This document shows positions 25,646-33,035 of a stretch of DNA of 45,791 nt, in pieces. This DNA is from Hyphomicrobiales bacterium. Lineage in GTDB: Bacteria > Pseudomonadota > Alphaproteobacteria > Rhizobiales > Rhizobiaceae. The translations under genes and the position numbers were made by a program. Position 1 is the first letter of the stretch. Every line of letters begins with the position of its first letter. The notes below the pieces were generated by a model. That model was given only the letters and a program-made list of their open reading frames with translations, did not search any database and was not told the DNA's origin. Location of the stretch: the NCBI GenBank assembly GCA_900473915.1, contig UCNG01000002.1, positions 1-45,791 on the forward strand. Direction: 5' to 3'.

Positions 25646-26212
25646 ATGTCCGCTCACGATACTGCTCTGCTGGTAATCGACGCTCAGGAGTCGTTCCGCC
25701 ACCGGCCTTACTACCGGGACGAAGAGGTTGGCGGCTATATCGAGCGCCAGCAGGCGCTGATTGATGGCGCCAAGCGCGCCGGTATTCCGGTGGTGCAGAT
25801 TTTTCACGTCGAGAATGAAGGACCGTTCTCGGAAGCGTCGGGTCTGGTGAAGGCAATCTCGCCGCTATCGATTGAACCTGACGCAGTTTTCCGCAAGCGC
25901 CGCCACAGCGCGCTGGTCGGAAGCGGGCTTGATGTGTGGCTGGTCGCCAACGGCATCCGCCGCGTGCTGGTTTCCGGCATTCGCACCGAGCAGTGCTGCG
26001 AGACGACTACGCGGCAGGCTTCGGATTTCGGATATCAGGTCGATTTCGTCAGTGAAGCGACATTGACCTTCCCGATGACGGACGCAACTGGCCGTGAATG
26101 GAGCGCTGCCGATATCAAGGCCCGCACCGAGCTTGTTCTGGCCAATCGCTTTGCCCGTATCGTAACTGTGGAACAGGCGCTGGCTGCGCCCGGAGAACGG
26201 AAGGCGGCATGA
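25646..26212 (+). CDS. Isochorismatase-like cysteine hydrolase
   Basis: The 188-residue protein starts at the ATG at 25646 after a strong GGGAGAA site. The catalytic triad of the isochorismatase superfamily is seen: Asp12 in LLVIDAQESF, Lys84 in FRKRRHSAL and Cys117 in GIRTEQCCETTTR. The family includes nicotinamidases, N-carbamoylsarcosine amidases and isochorismatases; the substrate here is unknown. Its stop overlaps the next regulator's ATG by 4 bases (ATGA), so the two are translationally coupled. Confidence 0.85.
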   Translation: MSAHDTALLVIDAQESFRHRPYYRDEEVGGYIERQQALIDGAKRAGIPVVQIFHVENEGPFSEASGLVKAISPLSIEPDAVFRKRRHSALVGSGLDVWLVANGIRRVLVSGIRTEQCCETTTRQASDFGYQVDFVSEATLTFPMTDATGREWSAADIKARTELVLANRFARIVTVEQALAAPGERKAA

Positions 26213-27210
26213 GTGGTCAAGCGGACATTGCCCGGATAGTTCCGGTTTATGTCGTTATCCCGCCCCGTGTGCTTTTGCTCGACGTGGCGGGACCGCTTGA
26301 GGTTTTGCGCAAGGCAAATCTTGAGCAGAATAAGGTGCAGTTCGATGTTCGCTATATCGGGCCCGCGCCAACTGCGATCAGTTCCATTGGCCTACCGGTT
26401 GCGGGTGTGGAGCCGCTGCCGGAAGCGCTGCCAGATGGCGCGCTGGTCATTGTGTCGGGTGCGGCGGACATTCCGCTCGGAAGTGAGGAGACCGATCGAT
26501 CCGCCGATGCGGTGCTGGAAAAGGACATCGTTCTGTGGCTTCGCCGGGCGGTACGTCCGGGAGTACGGCTGGTGACGATCTGTTCCGGCGCGCTGCTCGC
26601 AGCGCGTGCAGGACTGCTCGACGGCTATTCCTGTACCACCCATCATCTGACAATTGATGAACTTGAACGACTGGCCCCCGCAGCGCGTGTTCATGAAAAC
26701 AGGCTCTTCGTCGAGGATGGCGAGCGGCTGACGAGTGCGGGCATCACCGCAGGCATCGACCTGATGCTGCACATTGTTGCCGGGCTGACCGATCATGCCA
26801 CGGCGCTGGCGGTCGCGCGCTATCTGGTCGTCTATCTGCGTCGCAGCGGCAATGATCCGCAGCTATCGCCCTGGCTTGAAGGGCGAAATCACCTGAACCC
26901 CGTCGTGCATCGCGCACAGGATGCCATCGCGCATGATCCGGCAGCCGAATGGACGGTGGAAAGACTGGCAAATATCGGCGGGGCCAGCCCGCGCAATTTT
27001 TCGCGGCTTTTCAACGAATATGCCGGAATGACGGTGACGGATTATGTCAACCGGCTCAAGATCAGCCTCGCGCGCGAGATGCTCATGAATTCGGAACTGG
27101 ATATTGAAAATGTTGCGACAAAGGCTGGCTTTGCTTCTGCGCGCCAGTTTCGTCGGGTCTGGCAGCGCATCTACAAGGAGCCGCCGAGCCGGATTCGCAT
27201 TGCGGTCTGA
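26209..27210 (+). CDS. GlxA-type regulator: DJ-1/PfpI domain plus AraC HTH
   Basis: The 333-residue protein begins with a DJ-1/PfpI-like domain (residues about 12-200) with the nucleophile-elbow-like CSGALLAARAGLLDG (Cys125). It ends in an AraC double helix-turn-helix (about 230-330), with NFSRLFNEYAGMTVTDYVNRL and the VATKAGFASARQFRRVWQR element. This architecture is the GlxA/FtrA family. Its coupling to the isochorismatase-like hydrolase suggests that it controls that gene or uses a related ligand. It abuts the convergent next gene with no spacer. Confidence 0.88.
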   Translation: MSGQADIARIVPVYVVIPPRVLLLDVAGPLEVLRKANLEQNKVQFDVRYIGPAPTAISSIGLPVAGVEPLPEALPDGALVIVSGAADIPLGSEETDRSADAVLEKDIVLWLRRAVRPGVRLVTICSGALLAARAGLLDGYSCTTHHLTIDELERLAPAARVHENRLFVEDGERLTSAGITAGIDLMLHIVAGLTDHATALAVARYLVVYLRRSGNDPQLSPWLEGRNHLNPVVHRAQDAIAHDPAAEWTVERLANIGGASPRNFSRLFNEYAGMTVTDYVNRLKISLAREMLMNSELDIENVATKAGFASARQFRRVWQRIYKEPPSRIRIAV

Positions 27211-27945
27211 TTATTCGCCCGCTGTGAAAAAGCGCCAGCTGCCGTCAGGCCCAATGCCGATACTGTAGAAAATATAGCCGCCCGCCTTCTTCATATCCTC
27301 GAAATCACCGGCTGTGACGATCTCGAAAAGCTCCACGATCTGCGGCGGTGTCAGCTTGTCGAGAGGCATGGCGTAGAAATAGGGCCAGACATAGACCTCG
27401 TCCTCCTTGCCTGCATTCAGATGGACGTAGCCCGTGTCCAGAAGATCGACGATGATTGCCAGAACTTCGCGGCCTGCTTCATCGCCCGAGAGCGATTTGA
27501 GGAAATCGATAACGTCTTCCTCGTGGTCTTCCAGTGATAGCTGTGTCGCCTTATCCTCGACGCCGAGAAGCGGACGTAGTTGCTCAATGTCGCCGGAACG
27601 GGCGGCTTGCAACATGCGCTCACGCATCAGCTTCACAGGTTCCGGAAGCTTGTCGAAATCCCGGTGGATTTCCGGCATGGGCTTGGAGGCAGCCGCGGCA
27701 GGCGCGCTGTCCGGCGATATTCTCGGCAGTGCGCGGGGAAGAGCGCCGGGCAGGGGAATGGGGGAAGGGTTGTCACCTTCATCCGCCACAATGCGGGCGC
27801 CGGGGCGTTGCAGGAAATCCGACTGATCCGCCAGCGCGAGATCGAACGAATTTGCCGCTGCAGCGGGCAAGGCAATGCCGCAGGCAAGGAATATCCCTGC
27901 CAGTACATTTCGAGGCGAGGCGGAGTTCCGGATCGGGAAAAACAT
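27211..27945 (-). CDS. Exported protein of unknown function
   Basis: A 244-residue precursor with a Sec signal peptide (hydrophobic core GIFLACGIALPAAAA at about 17-31). A Pro-rich linker around residues 60-95 leads to a C-terminal domain rich in acidic residues (LSLEDHEEDVIDFLKSLSGDEAGRE and VWPYFYAMPLDKLTPPQIVEL) that appears conserved among Rhizobiales. No catalytic motif recognised. Its stop codon lies directly against the convergent GlxA-type gene. Confidence 0.7.
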   Translation of the reverse strand: MFFPIRNSASPRNVLAGIFLACGIALPAAAANSFDLALADQSDFLQRPGARIVADEGDNPSPIPLPGALPRALPRISPDSAPAAAASKPMPEIHRDFDKLPEPVKLMRERMLQAARSGDIEQLRPLLGVEDKATQLSLEDHEEDVIDFLKSLSGDEAGREVLAIIVDLLDTGYVHLNAGKEDEVYVWPYFYAMPLDKLTPPQIVELFEIVTAGDFEDMKKAGGYIFYSIGIGPDGSWRFFTAGE

Positions 27946-28019
27946 CTGGCGCTGGAAGGGGGACGCCGGGAGGGAACTGCTGCGCCGGTCTGGTCCCGCG
28001 ACCGGCGTTTTTTCTGCTC

Positions 28020-28277
28020 TTACTGAAGAATGCGCTGCGGCAGGAAGGTTCCTGCTACAATCTGCTCACGCATCTTTTCGATCAGCTCCAGCGCGCAGTC
28101 GTCGCCTGCCTCACGGATCAGTTCGGTAAGTGCGGTCGTGAAGGCTGCTTCGGCAAGGATTTCCGGTTCGATACCTTCCGAGATACCGTCAGCCCAGGCC
28201 TCATTATGATATTCGATTGCAACGAGCTTCTTCTCGCGCGCAATCATTTCGTCCAGATCGACCGGTGCATGTTCCAT
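28020..28277 (-). CDS. Small acidic protein of unknown function
   Basis: I choose the ATG at 28277 (85 residues), which has AGGA 8 bases upstream; other in-frame starts lie at 28286 and 28343. The product is mostly helical (MEHAPVDLDEMIAREKKL, then EILAEAAFTTALTELIREAG) with no signal peptide or recognised domain. It lies on the same strand as the exported protein gene downstream, with a 74-base gap. Confidence 0.6.
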   Translation of the reverse strand: MEHAPVDLDEMIAREKKLVAIEYHNEAWADGISEGIEPEILAEAAFTTALTELIREAGDDCALELIEKMREQIVAGTFLPQRILQ

Positions 28278-28442
28278 AGATTTCATCCTGGCTTTCGCCT
28301 TTCTGTCGCACTGTCGGTGTCTCACCGTTTTGCGGGAGCTCAACCGCCTGGCAACCTGACTGCCTTCTTAAGACAGTGTTAACAGATTATCACGGATTTG
28401 AACGAACTAATCCTGTCAATCCGCACAAGAGTGAATGATTGG

Positions 28443-28826
28443 TTAATTTCCATAGCGTGAGATGATCTCGTTCGACAAGTCCCCGCCTTCCTTCATGTAG
28501 CGATCTATCGCCGCAAGCGCCGAGGGGGTGCAGCGGGTATAATTGTCGCTGAACACGCGATAGCCGTGGTTGAAGCTTGAAATGAGCCGCACCCGTTCGG
28601 CTTCGGAGGGCTTTTCCGCCGTCACGATCGCATCCATCCGATCGCGCCATTCGCTGCCAGCCTCGCCGCACAGATTGCGCAGATAGTGAAGCGAGCCGAG
28701 AATTTCGGCGAGCCGCAACATCTTCCCTTCATAGGGGGCGTCCTGAGCGAAAGCCGGAAGTGCCGCCCCGACCCAGAAAGCGATCGAGAGGCAGACAGCC
28801 GGTCGAAAAAACGAAATGCCTTTCAA
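28443..28826 (-). CDS. TIGR02301-family exported protein
   Basis: The final segment, SDNYTRCTPSALAAIDRYM followed by an NEIISRYGN terminus, and the LHYLRNLCGEAGSEWRDRM core match TIGR02301, a family of small Rhizobiales proteins of unknown function. I prefer the TTG at 28826, because GAGAGG lies 6 bases upstream and the result is a clean signal peptide ending AFA; an ATG at 28874 would add 16 residues. Mature protein has two Cys, possibly disulfide bonded. It follows the NUDIX gene on the same strand. Confidence 0.75.
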   Translation of the reverse strand: MKGISFFRPAVCLSIAFWVGAALPAFAQDAPYEGKMLRLAEILGSLHYLRNLCGEAGSEWRDRMDAIVTAEKPSEAERVRLISSFNHGYRVFSDNYTRCTPSALAAIDRYMKEGGDLSNEIISRYGN

Positions 28827-28888
28827 TCGAAACCTCTCACCTGAAAATGAGCTATTGCCACAAATAGGGGCCACTTCAAGGCAGATTG

Positions 28889-29344
28889 CTAAACAGGATT
28901 AATACAGGAATGCTCGTCTTCGGTCTCTGCCACCGACCGGGCGACATCAAGGGTGCTGTCCGTCACTTTCGCGGACGCCATTTCCTCTATGGTCAGCCAG
29001 TGAATGGATGCGGCGTCGTCCCCCGCCATTTCCCGGCCTGAAAATTCCATAGCCCGGAAGACAGACAGGAAATAGCTCTTGTCATAGGCCTTGCCTTCAA
29101 GCGCCAGGTCCACGGTTATGACGTGCGACAGGGCCTTTGCATCGAGCGCTGTTTCTTCCTTGAGTTCACGAATTGCCGCTTGTTGCGGCGTTTCGCCCGG
29201 TTCGATGCTGCCGCCCGGAAAGGCGAGCCAGCCCTTCCACGGCTCTTTCCCGCGCTCGACCAGAAGAAACCGCCTTTCGCGTCTGCAGATCAGCGAAACA
29301 CCATGAACCTTTGCAGGTATCGGAAATACGGGAACTGTTTTCAT
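28889..29344 (-). CDS. NUDIX hydrolase
   Basis: The Nudix box is complete: GGSIEPGETPQQAAIRELKE followed by ETA, giving the GX5EX7REUXEEXGU pattern with Glu residues for metal binding. The 151-residue protein starts at the ATG at 29344. The family hydrolyses nucleoside diphosphate derivatives; the substrate is not evident. It lies just upstream of the TIGR02301 gene. Confidence 0.88.
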   Translation of the reverse strand: MKTVPVFPIPAKVHGVSLICRRERRFLLVERGKEPWKGWLAFPGGSIEPGETPQQAAIRELKEETALDAKALSHVITVDLALEGKAYDKSYFLSVFRAMEFSGREMAGDDAASIHWLTIEEMASAKVTDSTLDVARSVAETEDEHSCINPV

Positions 29345-29413
29345 GATGCTCAAGCTATACCATTTGGCAATGGAAAAGCACCCCTTGACCGCTCACCAAA
29401 AAGCTTGAACATG

Positions 29414-29467
29414 CTGGTGGATTGAATTTGGCGTTGTTGCAAACGTCAAATTCAAAAAATCCACCAG
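29414..29467. repeat. Inverted repeat between NUDIX and SRAP genes
   Basis: CTGGTGGATT (29414-29423) pairs with AATCCACCAG (29458-29467), and GAATTTGGCGTT (29424-29435) pairs 11 of 12 with 29442-29453. The right half contains the 15-base motif also found at 16214-16228. Confidence 0.6.
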
Positions 29468-29482
29468 ATTGATAAACTTACC

Positions 29483-29554
29483 AGTGGTCTTTTAGATTCC
29501 GACATTTGCTCGGCACTGGTAACAATAGGAAGCAAATGTCGGAATCAGACCACT
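29483..29554. repeat. Long hairpin directly before the SRAP start codon
   Basis: A perfect 24-bp stem with one 4-base bulge (29483-29490 plus 29495-29510, paired with 29531-29554) surrounds a 20-base loop. Its right arm ends 4 bases before the ATG at 29559 and includes the only purine-rich segment (GGAATCAG) that could bind ribosomes. Confidence 0.75.
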
Positions 29555-29558
29555 AGCC

Positions 29559-30338
29559 ATGTGTGGACGTTTTTCATTGACTGCAAGCCGGGAAGAGCTG
29601 GAAGCCTTCGCGGCCGCGTTGATCGCGGAGGATTTTCCTCCACGGTATAATATCGCGCCGACGCAGCCGATTCTGACCATTATCGGCGGCGAAACGCCAC
29701 CGCCGGGGAGCAACAGGCCGGATCGCGTCGGATTGCTGGTGCGTTGGGGATTTGTGCCGTCATGGGTCAAGGACCCGAACGACTGGCCGCTGATGTTCAA
29801 CATCCGCTCCGAAACGGCTGCGGAGAAGAATTCGTTCCGCGCCGCTCTCAATCATCGACGCGCCCTGATCCCGGCATCGGGCTTCTACGAATGGCGTCGC
29901 GAGGGGAAGAACAAGGCTCAGGCTTACTGGGTACGCCCGCGAAAGGGCGGCATTGTCGCTTTCGGCGGCTTGATCGAGACGTGGAGCAGCGCCGACGGCT
30001 CGCAGATCGATACCGGAGGCATACTGACGACGAGCGCAAACGGTCTGTTGCGACCCATCCATGAAAGGATGCCGGTCGTCGTGCAGCCGGAAGATTTCGC
30101 CCGCTGGCTGGACTGCAAGCGTTTTCTGCCGCGGGAAGTGGCGGATATAATGCGCCCGGCTCAGGATGATTTCTTCGAAGCGATTCCCGTGTCGGACAAG
30201 GTCAACAAGGTAGCCAACACGACGCCCGATTTGCAGGATCGTGTGGAGGAGCAGCTACCTTCGGAGCGTGCAGTAGCGAAGCGAAAGAGCAAGCCCGAAT
30301 CCGATGACGGCAATGACGGGCAGCTTTCGATGTTCTGA
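29559..30338 (+). CDS. SRAP-domain protein (YedK/HMCES)
   Basis: SRAP proteins form a covalent thiazolidine crosslink with abasic sites in single-stranded DNA to protect them. Catalytic Cys2 (MCGRF, exposed after Met removal), Asn81 in MFNIRSET, Glu111 in SGFYEWRR and His168 in IHERMP are all present. Length 259 residues is somewhat longer than E. coli YedK because of a Lys/Ser/Asp-rich C-terminal tail. A long hairpin lies immediately upstream of the start codon. Confidence 0.93.
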   Translation: MCGRFSLTASREELEAFAAALIAEDFPPRYNIAPTQPILTIIGGETPPPGSNRPDRVGLLVRWGFVPSWVKDPNDWPLMFNIRSETAAEKNSFRAALNHRRALIPASGFYEWRREGKNKAQAYWVRPRKGGIVAFGGLIETWSSADGSQIDTGGILTTSANGLLRPIHERMPVVVQPEDFARWLDCKRFLPREVADIMRPAQDDFFEAIPVSDKVNKVANTTPDLQDRVEEQLPSERAVAKRKSKPESDDGNDGQLSMF

Positions 30339-30374
30339 CAGCCTTCGCCAGTCTTCCTGGACTGGCGCTGTTTA
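30338..30374 (+). terminator. Terminator of the SRAP gene
   Basis: CGCCAGTC (30346-30353) and GACTGGCG (30360-30367) form a perfect 8-bp stem, extended by ACAG/CTGT outer arms; TTTAT follows. The T run is short. Confidence 0.6.
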
Positions 30375-30416
30375 TACGCTTTCACCGACTCCGGGTGCTG
30401 AACCAGATAAGCTTTC

Positions 30417-30584
30417 TCAGCCGGGCTTCTTGACGGCGAGAATGGAACGCCGACGATTGTCGTTACGACCGTCGCTGCTGCGCCGCGTTGCGTTCAGCAA
30501 TGCTGCAACAAGCACGGCAGGCCCGATCTCGCGGTATTTATCAACCAGTCGGTCTTGGCGGGGTTGCAGTTCACTCTTAGACAT
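30417..30584 (-). CDS. 55-residue protein of unknown function
   Basis: The ATG at 30584 is preceded by an excellent ribosome-binding site (AAAGGAAGGACC at 30586-30597), which argues strongly for a real gene. The peptide has a helical middle (DKYREIGPAVLVAALLNA) and a very basic C-terminus (RRSSDGRNDNRRRS). No family recognised. A 20-base palindrome lies about 115 bases upstream. Confidence 0.6.
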   Translation of the reverse strand: MSKSELQPRQDRLVDKYREIGPAVLVAALLNATRRSSDGRNDNRRRSILAVKKPG

Positions 30585-30967
30585 TGGTCCTTCCTTTCGA
30601 TAATGCCTGTTCACCATTTTGTGATTGATTGAGACCGAATGAAGGCTGTTTGGAGCCGGTTTTGGGGTATTCCGGTTGATGCTGTGGAGGATGTACATAT
30701 GTTGCAAAATTGCAACATTTGCGGCCATCTGGCCAAACTCTCAGGCGCGTAGCGAAAGTTCTTGACGGAAGCCCCCCTGCTGAGGATAAGTGCTGGCATG
30801 AAAACGCCGACCACGATCATTTGTATTTGTGCGATTATTATTGGCTAGCAGCTTGCTGGCCCGGCCGTTTTCGTCTCCCTTCATAAAAATTGGATGATAA
30901 CGCCCTGGCTAGCTGGCTGCAGTCAGTCGCGCACTGATTTCACAGGTCTTTTTGGGGAATATTTACA
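30585..30967. other. Spacer between the 55-residue gene and cysS
   Basis: This 383-base divergent spacer contains a perfect inverted repeat at 30699-30718 and a short open frame (30798-30848) that continues past an in-frame TAG. The cysS promoter should lie here, but no consensus boxes stand out. Confidence 0.5.
30699..30718. promoter_or_regulatory. 20-base palindromic operator candidate
   Basis: ATGTTGCA and TGCAACAT enclose AAAT. The two 8-base arms are perfect. The site lies upstream of the 55-residue gene and divergent from cysS. Confidence 0.45.
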
Positions 30968-31007
30968 ATGGCTTATGCGCCGCAACTGCGTCTGTACAAC
31001 ACGCTGA
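30798..31007 (+). pseudogene. Possible small membrane-protein frame interrupted by TAG
   Basis: ATG at 30798 begins MKTPTTIICICAIIIG, then TAG at 30846-30848. The same frame continues with QLAGPAVFVSLHKNW and further residues, giving a coherent hydrophobic helix across the stop. GAGGA lies 11 bases before the ATG. It may be a decayed gene or chance; it overlaps the 5' end of cysS. Confidence 0.2.
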
Positions 31008-32485
31008 CCCGCACCAAGGAGGAATTTTCTCCCCTCGATGCCGACAATGTGCGCATGTATGTCTGCGGCCCCACGGTTTACGATTTCGCGCATATAGGCA
31101 ATGCCCGTCCGGTGATCGTTTTCGACGTGTTGTTCCGCCTGCTGCGTCATATCTATGGCGCGGATCACGTTACGTATGCGCGCAACATTACGGACGTCGA
31201 TGACAAGATCAACGCCCGCGCCGCGCGCGATTATCCTGACCTGCCGTTCAATGAAGCCATTCGCCGGGTGACGGAAAGCACCAACGCGCAGTTTCAGGCA
31301 GACGTGACGGCGCTTGGCAATCTGGCACCGAGCGTTCAGCCGCGCGCGACCGAGCATATGGACGAAATGCGCGCCATGATCGATCGTCTGGTGAAGCTTG
31401 GCGTGGCCTATGTGGCCGATGATCACGTCCTCTTCTCGCCGTCCGCCATGAACGAGCGGAAGGGACCGCGCTATGGCGCGCTTGCCCGCCGCTCGCTGGA
31501 TGAGATGCTCGCTGGCGCCCGCGTGGACGTTGCCTCCTATAAGCGGGACGAAATGGATTTCGTCCTGTGGAAGCCCTCGAAGGAGGGTGAGCCGGGCTGG
31601 CCATCCCCCGCAGGGATCACGGTGTTGGGCCGTCCGGGCTGGCATATCGAATGCTCGGCAATGTCGATGGCCAAACTGCTTGAGCCGTTCGGCGGTGGCC
31701 TGAAATGCGACGATCCGCTGAAGAACCAGTTCGACATTCATGGCGGCGGCATCGATCTCGTCTTTCCGCATCATGAGAATGAAATCGCGCAATCATGCTG
31801 CGCATTCGGCACCGAGCGGATGGCGAGCATCTGGATGCACAACGGCTTCTTGCAGGTCGAAGGGCAGAAGATGTCGAAATCGCTCGGCAATTTCATCACC
31901 ATTCGCGATGTGCTGAATGAGGGCCTGCCGCAACTGGGCGTGTGGGACGACGCCAATGTGCGTGACCGTTGGGTTGGTCTGGCGGCGCGCCTGTCGATGT
32001 TGCAGACGCATTATCGCGAGCCGATCAACTGGACGGCGCAGCGTCTGGCGGAATCCGCCGAGGAGCTGCATCGCTGGTATGGCCTGCTGCGCGACAGGAA
32101 TTTCATGGTGCCGGAAACGCTGACCGCAGTGGGCGAGGTGGTGGAGGCCCTGTCCGACGATTTGAACAGTTGGACAGCGATCACGGCATTGCGCAAGGCT
32201 TTCAAGGTGCGCGATGTTGCCGGGTTGGGCGAGGGCATGGCGCTGCTGGGCCTGTTCGATCCGCATTTCGTAACGGCTGAAGATATTCCGGTTTTTGCGA
32301 AGGCAGAAGTGGACAGCGAAGCCGTCGAAGCCCGGATTGCGGAGCGTCTGCGCTTTATCAATGAGAAGAACTGGGCCGAGGCTGATCGTATTCGCGATGA
32401 ACTGCTTGGCGAAGGTGTGCAGCTCAAGGATGGCAAGGACCCGGAAACGGGCGAGCGCATCACGACATGGGATGTGGTAGGTTAG
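30968..32485 (+). CDS. cysS: Cysteinyl-tRNA synthetase
   Basis: Class I synthetase that charges tRNA-Cys. The zinc Cys33 lies in [10 protein letters not shown], the HIGH-like motif is HIGN at 42-45, and KMSKS occupies 301-305. The HHENEIAQS segment, which also contributes to the Cys-selecting zinc site, is intact. Length 505 residues is as expected. GFA and cimA follow on the same strand. Confidence 0.97.
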   Translation: MAYAPQLRLYNTLTRTKEEFSPLDADNVRMYVCGPTVYDFAHIGNARPVIVFDVLFRLLRHIYGADHVTYARNITDVDDKINARAARDYPDLPFNEAIRRVTESTNAQFQADVTALGNLAPSVQPRATEHMDEMRAMIDRLVKLGVAYVADDHVLFSPSAMNERKGPRYGALARRSLDEMLAGARVDVASYKRDEMDFVLWKPSKEGEPGWPSPAGITVLGRPGWHIECSAMSMAKLLEPFGGGLKCDDPLKNQFDIHGGGIDLVFPHHENEIAQSCCAFGTERMASIWMHNGFLQVEGQKMSKSLGNFITIRDVLNEGLPQLGVWDDANVRDRWVGLAARLSMLQTHYREPINWTAQRLAESAEELHRWYGLLRDRNFMVPETLTAVGEVVEALSDDLNSWTAITALRKAFKVRDVAGLGEGMALLGLFDPHFVTAEDIPVFAKAEVDSEAVEARIAERLRFINEKNWAEADRIRDELLGEGVQLKDGKDPETGERITTWDVVG

Positions 32486-32513
32486 CCAAAGACTGGATCA
32501 AGGGGAGGACGAC

Positions 32514-33002
32514 ATGACGCTTGATAACAAACCGATCTATACCGGCGGCTGCCAATGCGGTGCGGTGCGCTTTCGCGTCGACGGCGCGCTGGGGTCCGCA
32601 TCGATCTGTCATTGCCGCATGTGCCAGAAGGCGTTCGGCAATTTCTATGCGCCGCTGGTGTCGGTGAAAGAGGCGAAACTGGAATGGACTCGCAACGAGC
32701 CGAAGCGCTTCCGTTCGTCCAATCACGTGCAGCGTGGCTTCTGCCCTAAATGCGGCACGCCGCTTACCTATGAAGCGCCCGACGGGGTCGCTCTTGCCAT
32801 CGGCGCTTTCGATGCGCCGGAGGAAATCGAGCCCACCATTCAATGGGGGATCGAAAAGCAGCTGTCCTATGTGCCGAAGCTCGCAAATCTTCCCGGCTAT
32901 CCAACGGAACGCGATCCGGAGAGCATCGAATATGTAAGAACGTTGGTTTCCTACCAGCACCCCGATTACGACACTGAAAGCTGGCCGCAACAGCAAGGTT
33001 GA
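32514..33002 (+). CDS. GFA-domain (Gfa-like) zinc protein
   Basis: The 162-residue protein has the Cys pattern of the glutathione-dependent formaldehyde-activating (GFA) fold: Cys13 and Cys15 (GGCQCGAVRF), Cys32, Cys34 and Cys37 (CHCRMC), and Cys77 and Cys80 (CPKC). Most GFA proteins are of unknown specific function; a glutathione-formaldehyde role cannot be asserted. It lies 28 bases after cysS and 33 bases before cimA. Confidence 0.85.
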   Translation: MTLDNKPIYTGGCQCGAVRFRVDGALGSASICHCRMCQKAFGNFYAPLVSVKEAKLEWTRNEPKRFRSSNHVQRGFCPKCGTPLTYEAPDGVALAIGAFDAPEEIEPTIQWGIEKQLSYVPKLANLPGYPTERDPESIEYVRTLVSYQHPDYDTESWPQQQG

Positions 33003-33035
33003 CCGAACCGCATACCCACCGACAGGCAGGCAATA

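Noticed and set aside
28378-28389. 12-base match to 45588-45599 (GTTAACAGATTA)
   Set aside because: Short AT-rich match likely by chance; no symmetry or shared context.
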